A stretch of DNA of 25,898 nucleotides from Candidatus Peribacter sp. UBA6535 (GTDB taxonomy: Bacteria; Patescibacteriota; Gracilibacteria; Peribacterales; Peribacteraceae): contig DJKT01000067.1 in the NCBI GenBank assembly GCA_002436205.1, positions 1 through 25,898 of the forward strand, in the 5' to 3' direction. Below are positions 6,125 to 12,840 of the stretch, piece after piece (positions within the stretch are counted from its first letter, which is position 1; every line of letters starts with the position of its first letter). The position numbers and the translations under genes are program-made. The notes beneath the pieces were generated by a model. That model made no database searches. It was not told the DNA's origin and worked only from the letters and a program-made list of their open reading frames with translations.

Positions 6125-8415
6125 AATAAATTCATCTGCCAATTCTCCGGGAAGTCTGCGTTTGGCATTTTGGTCGTAGATTTTTCTGTCAGCGGCTCAC
6201 AGCACATCTCCATATATTTCTGCACGCCTTTTCCGTATCGTTTTTCGGTGATGCGATTATCAATCACTGTTACATCACTATCCCCTTTAGCAATTCGCCT
6301 AAACGTGCGGAGTATGCGGAAGAGCCTATGCAGAAGACGTGGCATACTGTAGCCAATAAATGCATTATCAAAATGTTCTGCACGCTTGGAAAATACCGGT
6401 TGCGACGGGTTATCAAATGGTAGTGCATCTATCACCAGATGATCCACAGTTCCCGGTGGTAGTTCTACCCCTTCGAATGTCCATGGAGTTAGCACCCACA
6501 CAGCAGCCCCTTTCGCTGCAAGAAATTCTGCCTGCATGCGGTTCACTCCTCCACTGAAACTCTGACAGATCAATGTAATATCACGCGTCTCTAAATCTTC
6601 GGTGTACTTTACAAAGTATTCTTCTATCACTCGTCTGCTTCCTGCAAGCACAACGGTCTTTCCATCAGGCGGGTCACTCAGTATAGTCGAACCTTTTAGT
6701 TCTTCGGGGAAAGAAATATCTATCCCATCCTGCACACGTTGTACAATAGTATTGAGAGCGGTTTTTGTGGCTCTATGTAGGGCTTCTTGCAGTAGCTGCG
6801 CACTCTTTGGAGGGATCAGCATACTGACCGGATATTTGTCGTACAAGTCTTCCTTCAAAAGTTCTGCAACGCTTTCTGGAACTGAATGTAAAAACTGCGA
6901 CCCATCCTGGCGCGTTTCAATCCAGGTAATACGTGTCAGTGCTTCTTCCTCAAGACTGTGCAGGGCAGCTTCCAGTAACTTGTGTGTTTGCGGTAGCAGC
7001 GAAGTGTCTTTCAATAAATCTTCTATCTGACTTCGCAGTGCTCCTGCTTCGGGAGCTGTAAGGTCACTGTGCGCGAGGAAACGAATGTCTTGTTCGTTGC
7101 GTGTTTTTTCGATCCATATTTGCAGAAGATCCGTGAACTTTGTTAGGCCATCATGGCCTTCGGATGCAGCCCGCAAGTCATTTAAGCCGCAGTAGTTGCC
7201 ATAAGCCTTGCTTGCGGTATCTTCCAACATAGAGGCATCATCAATAATAATGTGTGCGTCTGCATTAAGCGCGCCATGTGCTGCATGCTCTGGGTCTGCA
7301 ACAAACGCGAGTAGCTGACGGTGATCAAGAAGTATCACAGATGGCAAATCCGTAAATTGATCGGTGTAGGTCTTACTGGTTTCGAGGCACGTAAGCTTAC
7401 CGTTCCAAACACTTCTTTCATCTCCATGAATCGGAGCATCAGCAAATACAGTCGGTGCATACCAATCAAGTTTTGTGACAAGCGTTGCCTCATCGGCACT
7501 GTAGACTTTTTGCTCGCGCAGAGTATTTGCTGCCTCTGTATCCATCAGAAGAAACGGTGGCTGCAGTACACGGACTTCATCACCTAGTTGTAGCCTCTTT
7601 GCCATTGCTGTGAGGTTCTTTACGGCAATCCAGTGCACAGTGGAGGTATCTTTCGCAGCGGTATCTATAACACTTTGCAGCATCATCGGGTCAATTGATT
7701 CCTCTATGACATCCACGATACCAACTGCAGGTTTATTCAGGGTAAGACTGCGTGTCATACCGGGAAATTTTTTCGGTTCAGGCATCTGTATCCATTTTGG
7801 CTTCACTGTAGCGTCGCTTGTTGGAAGCGCATCAAAAAGCTTTGTATATCCTGGAGAGCTTTTACTCATCGTAGCTTTAAGATCCATCACCATATCTTGC
7901 GGTAGTTCCAGTAGCCTCTCCCAACACTTACTTAGAAGTTCCAGTGTTGCTCGTACATCACCAAGTGCGCGGTGTACAGGTTTGTGATTTAAGTCGAGTA
8001 CTGCACTCACATATCCAAGTGAATAACTCGCAAGTTCCGGGAATACGAGTGATGCGAGCATCGAGGTATCAATCCAAGGCCTCTCCGAGAGATCCATACC
8101 TTCTCCCTTGAGCATACGAATATCAAACATGATGTTCTGTCCAACAATCACGGTGTCTTCCCCCATACGTTTTCGAATCTCTGCTTCTTGTTGCTCAAAT
8201 GTTTGCTTTCCCTCTAAGGCATCTGGCCGAATGCGGGTAATAATCTGGACGACATCCGGAATCTCTGTTGGAATAGAAACCAGCTCATCATATTCATCTA
8301 CTTGCTTCCCTTCACGATAGACCACGTGCGCGTACTCTATGACACGATTGACCTTAGGGACGAACCCAGTGGTCTCCGTGTCGAGGACGACGAAGGGAAT
8401 GTTCGGAAGTTGCAT
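6121..8415 (-). CDS. DnaQ-like 3'-5' exonuclease fused to a degenerate DinG-type helicase domain
   Basis: A 764-aa protein. Residues 1-165 form a DEDDh exonuclease: LDTETTG (Asp12, Glu14), NIMFDI (Asp98) and HRALGDV (His148, Asp153), all metal and catalytic residues present. The C-terminal half follows the XPD/DinG order: VILLDHRQLLAF (like 'vvNHhLL'), IIIDDAS (392-395 in place of DEAH), CQSFSGG, WTFEGVELPP, VIDALPFDNP and DNRITEKRYGKG near the end. No Walker A (GxxxxGKT) is present anywhere, the DEAH box reads DDAS, motif VI lacks its usual Gly, and no four-Cys iron-sulfur cluster is seen. DinG with an N-terminal exonuclease is known in Firmicutes. Here the exonuclease should work, but ATP-driven unwinding is doubtful. 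It starts 9 nt after nusA and is probably co-transcribed. Confidence 0.85.
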   Translation of the reverse strand: MQLPNIPFVVLDTETTGFVPKVNRVIEYAHVVYREGKQVDEYDELVSIPTEIPDVVQIITRIRPDALEGKQTFEQQEAEIRKRMGEDTVIVGQNIMFDIRMLKGEGMDLSERPWIDTSMLASLVFPELASYSLGYVSAVLDLNHKPVHRALGDVRATLELLSKCWERLLELPQDMVMDLKATMSKSSPGYTKLFDALPTSDATVKPKWIQMPEPKKFPGMTRSLTLNKPAVGIVDVIEESIDPMMLQSVIDTAAKDTSTVHWIAVKNLTAMAKRLQLGDEVRVLQPPFLLMDTEAANTLREQKVYSADEATLVTKLDWYAPTVFADAPIHGDERSVWNGKLTCLETSKTYTDQFTDLPSVILLDHRQLLAFVADPEHAAHGALNADAHIIIDDASMLEDTASKAYGNYCGLNDLRAASEGHDGLTKFTDLLQIWIEKTRNEQDIRFLAHSDLTAPEAGALRSQIEDLLKDTSLLPQTHKLLEAALHSLEEEALTRITWIETRQDGSQFLHSVPESVAELLKEDLYDKYPVSMLIPPKSAQLLQEALHRATKTALNTIVQRVQDGIDISFPEELKGSTILSDPPDGKTVVLAGSRRVIEEYFVKYTEDLETRDITLICQSFSGGVNRMQAEFLAAKGAAVWVLTPWTFEGVELPPGTVDHLVIDALPFDNPSQPVFSKRAEHFDNAFIGYSMPRLLHRLFRILRTFRRIAKGDSDVTVIDNRITEKRYGKGVQKYMEMCCEPLTEKSTTKMPNADFPENWQMNLF

Positions 8416-8424
8416 GCAGCAATC

Positions 8425-9783
8425 CTACTCTTTCTTTTCCTCTTCGGCAGGCGCTTCTTCTACTTCTTCTTTCTTTTCCTCTTTAGCCTCATCAGCTTTG
8501 CTATCTTCTTTAGCCTCTTCCTCGGATTCCTTGGCTTCTTCGGTTTCCTCGGATTCTTTTTCAGCCTTCTCCTCCTTTGTATCCTCTACTACAGGCGCTT
8601 CTGCTACCTCCTCTTCAGCCTCTCCCTTCACAGTCATCTCACCATCTTCATCAGTTTCAAATTCAACAACTTCAATCTCTTCACCCTTTAGTTCAGCGAG
8701 TTTCGCCTTAAAGGCAGGAAGCTCTTCGTAATTATACATATCCAATTCAAAACTTGTCAGGTCTGTTGCAAGACGGATGTTCTGTCCTTTACGACCGATA
8801 GCCATAGGACGCTGTGCTTCTTCCACAAACACTGCAGCGCGCTTCTTCACTTTACGACCCTCTTCGTCCAAGTGCTCTGCATCATTCACAATAATCACAG
8901 CAGAAATTGCTGCAGGTTGAAGTGCGGTAGAAATCAACTTAATAGGATCATCACTCCATTCAATCATATCCACACGCTCGCCGTTTATTTCATCCATCAC
9001 TGCTTGAATACGCACACCCTTTTGTCCAACACAGGCACCAATAGGATCAATACTCGGAGCGTTGCTACTTACAGCTACCTTACTGCGAAACCCAGCGTCA
9101 CGTGCGATAGCGCGAATTTCAACATCCTCGTTACGCACTTCTGGAATCTCCAGTTCCAATAGTTTCTTTACGAGATTTGGATGCGTTCTGCTGATACGTA
9201 GCTGAGGCCCCTTACCGGTTTGTTCAACCGTGTCGAGATACACACGAATACGTTTACCGGTGTAGTAGTGCTCTCCGGGGATCTGCTCACGCCACGGCAT
9301 GGACACGGTCATACCTTCAATCTCCAGCGTCACCCAGTTTGGTTCTACCTTTGTGACAGTTGCAGTGAGAAGCTCGTGCTCGCGGTCTTTAAACATATCG
9401 TACAAGCTTTGCTTCTCGGCTTCTTGCAGCTTCTGCAAGATCACCTGTTTTGCAGACTGTGCTGCAATACGTCCGTATCCTTCGGGGGTTACATCCATGG
9501 CAATCTCATCCCCTTCCTCTGCGCCACTTTTAATCTTCTTTGCATCTGCCAGAGAAATTTCGAAGTTCTCGTTTTCTACTTCTTCTACCACTTCCTTCAC
9601 CAGCAAAATCACCGGCTCGTCACGACCCTCTTCTAGGTCAACGCGAATCTCCTGCTCTTTGTTTCCGTAGTCTTTGCGGTACGCAGTGGCGATAGCCTGT
9701 TTAATGGCGTCGAGTACTTGCTCCGGACCGACGTTTTTTTCACTGCAGATCTGATTAATAGCGGCGATGAATGATGCTTTCAT
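8425..9783 (-). CDS. nusA: Transcription termination/antitermination protein NusA
   Basis: A 452-aa NusA, which binds RNA polymerase and nascent RNA to modulate pausing, termination and antitermination. In order: an N-terminal RNAP-binding domain (1-135, opening MKASFIAAINQICSEKNV), an S1 domain (about 139-199), KH1 (around 225-280, with PIGACVGQKGVRIQ) and KH2 (about 285-345, with AIGRKGQNIRLAT). After about residue 375 the protein becomes a roughly 75-residue Glu/Lys/Ala-rich acidic tail in place of the structured acidic repeats of E. coli NusA. The first two thirds are canonical. It heads a minus-strand pair with the exonuclease-helicase gene, and diverges from lspA. The start ATG at 9783 has no clear ribosome binding site. 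Confidence 0.97.
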   Translation of the reverse strand: MKASFIAAINQICSEKNVGPEQVLDAIKQAIATAYRKDYGNKEQEIRVDLEEGRDEPVILLVKEVVEEVENENFEISLADAKKIKSGAEEGDEIAMDVTPEGYGRIAAQSAKQVILQKLQEAEKQSLYDMFKDREHELLTATVTKVEPNWVTLEIEGMTVSMPWREQIPGEHYYTGKRIRVYLDTVEQTGKGPQLRISRTHPNLVKKLLELEIPEVRNEDVEIRAIARDAGFRSKVAVSSNAPSIDPIGACVGQKGVRIQAVMDEINGERVDMIEWSDDPIKLISTALQPAAISAVIIVNDAEHLDEEGRKVKKRAAVFVEEAQRPMAIGRKGQNIRLATDLTSFELDMYNYEELPAFKAKLAELKGEEIEVVEFETDEDGEMTVKGEAEEEVAEAPVVEDTKEEKAEKESEETEEAKESEEEAKEDSKADEAKEEKKEEVEEAPAEEEKKE

Positions 9784-9819
9784 GATTAAATGGTGAATGA
9801 ATATTTCAGTAAGCCGACC

Positions 9820-9836
9820 GTCTAATCCAATTAGAC
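9820..9836. repeat. Perfect 7-bp inverted repeat between nusA and lspA
   Basis: GTCTAAT CCA ATTAGAC is a perfect palindrome with a 3-bp centre, in the spacer between the divergent nusA and lspA genes. On the minus strand it is preceded at once by TTGACT (9842-9837), a -35-like hexamer facing nusA, but no matching -10 was found. It could be an operator or a hairpin in the nusA 5' UTR. Confidence 0.45.
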
Positions 9837-9898
9837 AGTCAAACTTACCCTTATTGTACAGTATTCTTGGCGCACCGCAAGGATTCTCCAGGCCATTC

Positions 9899-9907
9899 TG
9901 CTACTAT
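9899..9907 (+). promoter_or_regulatory. Extended -10 promoter, probably leaderless, of lspA
   Basis: TGC TACTAT (9899-9907); GTG 9915 begins after a 7-nt gap. It has the same TGC-hexamer form and spacing as the sugar transferase promoter. Confidence 0.6.
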
Positions 9908-9914
9908 TGCCGTA

Positions 9915-10370
9915 GTGAGAATCCTCTATATCACCATCATAATTACTCTTATTTGCAGCTTTTTTGCTGCAGTAGCAGCGGATATATGGCTTTCAGAGCG
10001 CATTGCCGTTTTCGGCGCCTTTGCGGGGTTCCAGTATTCCCTCAATCCAGGTATTGCATGGGGAATTCGGCTTCCTTCGGGTGTTCAGGAGATACTCATC
10101 CTCCTTGCCCTCATCGCTGTGGGGTCTTTGGCAATTCATGCCAGAGATCGTCTCACTCTAGCGGCATTTGGCTGTGTTATTGGTGGAGGACTAGCTAATA
10201 TCATCGATCGTTTCCGTGACGGATATGTCACAGATTTTGTGCAAATAGGCTCATTCCCTATTTTTAACATTGCAGATTCGTTTGTCACGATCGGAGTGGG
10301 ATTATTGTTGCTGGAAGCCCTTTTAGTCAAGAGAAGCCCGAAAACCGAAATCCGAAATCCGAAAGTATAA
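9915..10370 (+). CDS. lspA: Lipoprotein signal peptidase (signal peptidase II)
   Basis: A 151-aa polytopic membrane aspartic protease that removes signal peptides from prolipoproteins. It shows NPGIAWGI (the usual NxGxAFG region), GGGLANIIDRFRDGYVTDF and FNIADSFVTIG. The two catalytic aspartates are the Asp of VTDF (107) and of FNIAD (121). The fit to four transmembrane helices and the length are typical. GTG 9915 is preferred over an in-frame TTG at 9867, because the upstream residues are polar and the -10 lies between. The last residues (SPKTEIRNPKV) are encoded by heptanucleotide repeats (10336-10363) that seem to have invaded the 3' end. Its presence implies that the cell makes lipoproteins. 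No lipoprotein gene is obvious next to it. Confidence 0.95.
   Translation: MRILYITIIITLICSFFAAVAADIWLSERIAVFGAFAGFQYSLNPGIAWGIRLPSGVQEILILLALIAVGSLAIHARDRLTLAAFGCVIGGGLANIIDRFRDGYVTDFVQIGSFPIFNIADSFVTIGVGLLLLEALLVKRSPKTEIRNPKV
10336..10363 (+). repeat. Heptanucleotide repeat (CGAA core) in the 3' end of lspA
   Basis: Four 7-nt units in a row: GCCCGAA, AACCGAA, ATCCGAA, ATCCGAA. A fifth, diverged unit (AGTATAA) contains the lspA stop codon. Read in frame they give the KTEIRNPK tail. Confidence 0.8.
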
Positions 10371-10385
10371 AACATTCCTATTTTT

Positions 10386-10413
10386 TTCGGGTTTAGGGCT
10401 TCGTACTTCGGAT
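10386..10413 (-). repeat. Inverted heptanucleotide repeat between lspA and murA
   Basis: On the minus strand this reads ATCCGAA, GTACGAA, GCCCTAA, ACCCGAA. It is the same repeat family as 10336-10363 in opposite orientation, so the two arrays can form an imperfect hairpin between lspA and murA. Confidence 0.75.
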
Positions 10414-10421
10414 TTTCCGCA

Positions 10422-10427
10422 TATACT
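10422..10427 (+). promoter_or_regulatory. -10 box, probably leaderless, of murA
   Basis: TATACT ends 7 nt before ATG 10435, placing the expected transcription start at or next to the start codon. Confidence 0.55.
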
Positions 10428-10434
10428 ACTATAT

Positions 10435-11784
10435 ATGGATATCCGTTACCGCATTCAAGGAGGGGTTCCCCTCAAAGGAGATGTCACTATCAGTGGATCC
10501 AAAAATGCAGCTCTGCCACTGATTGCTGCGTCTGTACTCTGCGAAGGAGAGACGGTGCTTACCAACGTTCCGTTTTTACGAGATATTAAAGTGATGCTTC
10601 AGATCCTCGACTATCTCGGAGCTGAAACAAGTTTTCAAGAAGGCACAGTGCGCATTCGCACACAGAACTTACAGAGCAAACCGATCCCCGCAGACTTTGT
10701 TTCAAAGCTTCGTGGTTCCATTGTATTACTTGGTCCACTACTCGCGCGCTTTGGTGTTGTAGAGATGTGTTATCCGGGAGGATGTGTACTTGGGAAGCGC
10801 CCGGTAGAAGCACACATTAGAGCGCTGACACAATTGGGAGCAGAAGATATGAGTAGTGATGAAGTATTGCATCTACAAGGAACACTCAAGCCAGGACACG
10901 TCATACTGCCGGAGTTCTCGGTTACTGCTACAGAAAATGCGATACTTGCTGCAGCGCTGGTGCCTGGTGAATCCCGCATAGAAATGGCAGCGTGCGAACC
11001 ACATGTGCAAGCGGTAGAGAAGTTTATGTGTGCAATGGGAGCAGAGGTAGAAGGTATAGGAACACACACAGTGACGGTACGTGGTCGCAAGCAACTTACT
11101 TGCTCTGAATATCGTGTTCCATCAGATTATCTAGAGGCAGGAGCACTGACGATTGCCACACTTGTTACCAGTGGAAAAGTCCGATTACACGATGTGGAAT
11201 ATGACCACTTAATGAACTTTCTCGATGTCCTGAAACGCATGGGCGCGGAGTGGAAATACGACGCGGTAGAAAAGGTTCTCTTTGTCGATGGAGAGATCTC
11301 CTCACTCAATGCAGCAGAAGTACGTACCAATATCTTCCCCGGTTTCCCGACAGATCTCCAGGCACCGCTAGGAGTTGCCATGACGCAAGCTACGGGAGTT
11401 TCTCGGCTTTTTGAGCGACTGTTTGAGGGTCGTATGGCGTACCTGTATGAACTTGAGAACATGGGAGCACACGTGGAAATTCTCAATTCCCACCAGGCGC
11501 TTGTCATAGGACCAACGACACTACGTGGTCGTACTGTTTCGAGTCACGATATTCGTGCAGGTGCTGCTATGGTTCTTGCAGCGCTCTGTGCAGAAGGAGA
11601 AACAGTCATCAATAATGTGCGATACATAGAACGCGGTTACGATCATCTCGACGATAAGTTGCGTAGCCTCGGAGCAAAGATCGAAAAAGTCGAACTGGAA
11701 GACCCAAAAGAAGTGGCAGCGAAAGTAACACAGAATGTCGTACAAGAATCCGTGAAAGAATCTACGAAAGTGACTAGTGAGTAG
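10435..11784 (+). CDS. murA: UDP-N-acetylglucosamine 1-carboxyvinyltransferase
   Basis: A 449-aa MurA, which transfers enolpyruvate from PEP to UDP-GlcNAc as the first committed step of peptidoglycan synthesis in the cytoplasm. GSKNAALPLIAA holds the substrate-binding Lys23-Asn24 pair. YPGGCVLGKRPVEAH holds the catalytic Cys117 in the PGGC loop, so this is the fosfomycin-targeted Cys form and not the Asp variant. The inside-out alpha/beta barrel repeats continue to about residue 420 (NVRYIERGYDHLDDKL). A polar tail of about 30 residues (EDPKEVAAKV onward, Lys/Glu/Val-rich) extends beyond the usual end. The start is supported by the -10 box. The MBL-like gene follows after 28 nt and is probably co-transcribed. 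Confidence 0.97.
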   Translation: MDIRYRIQGGVPLKGDVTISGSKNAALPLIAASVLCEGETVLTNVPFLRDIKVMLQILDYLGAETSFQEGTVRIRTQNLQSKPIPADFVSKLRGSIVLLGPLLARFGVVEMCYPGGCVLGKRPVEAHIRALTQLGAEDMSSDEVLHLQGTLKPGHVILPEFSVTATENAILAAALVPGESRIEMAACEPHVQAVEKFMCAMGAEVEGIGTHTVTVRGRKQLTCSEYRVPSDYLEAGALTIATLVTSGKVRLHDVEYDHLMNFLDVLKRMGAEWKYDAVEKVLFVDGEISSLNAAEVRTNIFPGFPTDLQAPLGVAMTQATGVSRLFERLFEGRMAYLYELENMGAHVEILNSHQALVIGPTTLRGRTVSSHDIRAGAAMVLAALCAEGETVINNVRYIERGYDHLDDKLRSLGAKIEKVELEDPKEVAAKVTQNVVQESVKESTKVTSE

Positions 11785-11812
11785 TCATCAATTCCATTAC
11801 CATCCTTAGCAC

Positions 11813-12352
11813 ATGATTACAGTCAATTCTCTCGGCGGCAAAACTATCAAAATTGATATCAACGGTACGGTAGTTACTGCATTTCCGGATACCGCAGATG
11901 ACAAGGCACAAATTTCTCTTCTGGGAAGTCCGGAAGAGGAGGTAAAACCCGGGGTAGTTTCTTGGCCCGGTGAATACGATATCGGTGGTATTGCTATTCG
12001 TGGAATCGGTCATGACGAAGGTCAACGTGTGAGCTATGCACTTGATGATGGAAAAGTGCGTGTCGCATTTCTCTCTGCTCCACTTCATGACTGGACAGAT
12101 CACAATCTAGAACTCCTCGGTGATGTCGATATTCTCTGTATTCCTGCGGATGACGCAAAGATTGCACAGAAACTTATCGATGAAGTAGATCCTCGTGTAC
12201 TCGTACCACTTCCAACAAAAGATGAAGCAACGTTTGTGGAACTTCTTAAGGCAGTTGGAGCACAGGACAAAGAGATCGAATCAGAATATAAGTTAAAAGG
12301 AGGTCTTCCTTCTGAAGGAAGAGAGGTGGTGATTTTGAAGCCTTCAAAGTAA
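11813..12352 (+). CDS. Short MBL-fold-like protein lacking the metal site
   Basis: A 179-aa protein resembling the compact COG2220-type metallo-beta-lactamase-fold proteins. The sequence SWPGEYDIGGIAIRGIG (about 50-66) matches their characteristic PGEYEi-G segment. GDVDILCIPADD and VDPRVLVPLP match the following strand and the late 'Pk-vIP-h' region. The HxHxDH zinc-binding motif is absent, and no cluster of His/Asp residues replaces it. LHDWTDHNLE (91-100) is the nearest stretch. It is therefore probably not a hydrolase. The function is unknown. It has no -10 box of its own and sits 28 nt after murA. Confidence 0.55.
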   Translation: MITVNSLGGKTIKIDINGTVVTAFPDTADDKAQISLLGSPEEEVKPGVVSWPGEYDIGGIAIRGIGHDEGQRVSYALDDGKVRVAFLSAPLHDWTDHNLELLGDVDILCIPADDAKIAQKLIDEVDPRVLVPLPTKDEATFVELLKAVGAQDKEIESEYKLKGGLPSEGREVVILKPSK

Positions 12353-12354
12353 GT

Positions 12355-12657
12355 ATGTTAGTTGCCCAAAAAGAGAGAGAGATAGACGAGAGAAATATGC
12401 AGGAGTTTATTAATGGTATTGAAGCCGGGAGAAATCCGCGCGCTTCCGATATGTTAGAAATGATTGGTATTTGCAATAGAGAGGTTCAACTTGGTGCACG
12501 ATTTGCCATAGCTATTGACCGAAGAGCTTTACAAGAAGGTGTTATCGGTGACAGGGCATCACGCGTGCAAGATGAGCTGTATAAAAATGGCATTACAAGA
12601 AATTGCCCTATTCTTGGTCTTGCATGTGTTGCCTCCGGGGATGTTAGGAGGAATTAG
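12355..12657 (+). CDS. Hypothetical protein, 100 aa
   Basis: ATG 12355 lies 2 nt after the stop of the MBL-like gene. The product is soluble and probably largely helical (KEREIDERNMQEFINGI at the start), with three cysteines (CN at 50-51, then CP and CV late). No signal peptide, membrane segment or known motif was recognised. The close spacing suggests that it ends a murA-led transcript. It could be lineage-specific. Confidence 0.5.
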   Translation: MLVAQKEREIDERNMQEFINGIEAGRNPRASDMLEMIGICNREVQLGARFAIAIDRRALQEGVIGDRASRVQDELYKNGITRNCPILGLACVASGDVRRN

Positions 12658-12731
12658 GGGTGGTACAGCTTGCTGAAAGCGATTCGAACGGATTATAGCG
12701 AATAATCGCGGGCGTGGCTGCATTTCCAGAT

Positions 12732-12806
12732 TGGTACTCCCGGTAGGAATCGAACCTACATTTGCCCCTTAGGAGGGGGCCGTTCTATCCATTGAACTAC
12801 AGGAGC
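12732..12806 (-). tRNA. tRNA-Arg(CCT)
   Basis: Read on the minus strand: acceptor GCTCCTG / CGGGAGT, D-stem GTTC / GAAC, anticodon stem GCCCC / GGGGC with loop CTCCTAA (anticodon CCT, reads AGG), T-stem GTAGG / CCTAC with loop TTCGATT, discriminator A and encoded CCA. The first acceptor pair appears to be G.U instead of G-C. The stretch 12658-12731 next to it holds no gene, only a GCGATT/AATCGC inverted repeat. Confidence 0.95.
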
Positions 12807-12823
12807 ATTATTTGATGATCGTA

Positions 12824-12832
12824 TGCTAGAAT
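12824..12832 (+). promoter_or_regulatory. Extended -10 promoter, probably leaderless, of the SLH protein
   Basis: TGC TAGAAT (12824-12832) ends 8 nt before ATG 12841. Confidence 0.55.
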
Positions 12833-12840
12833 GACTTCCA

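Noticed and set aside
8302..8731. Long plus-strand open frames opposite the end of nusA (Ser-rich and Phe-rich)
   Set aside because: They are antisense to the GAA/GAG-rich acidic tail of NusA, whose composition leaves few stops; nusA itself is certain.
12658..12731. TATAAT on the minus strand just after tRNA-Arg
   Set aside because: It points into the 3' end of a plus-strand gene and no minus-strand feature begins there.
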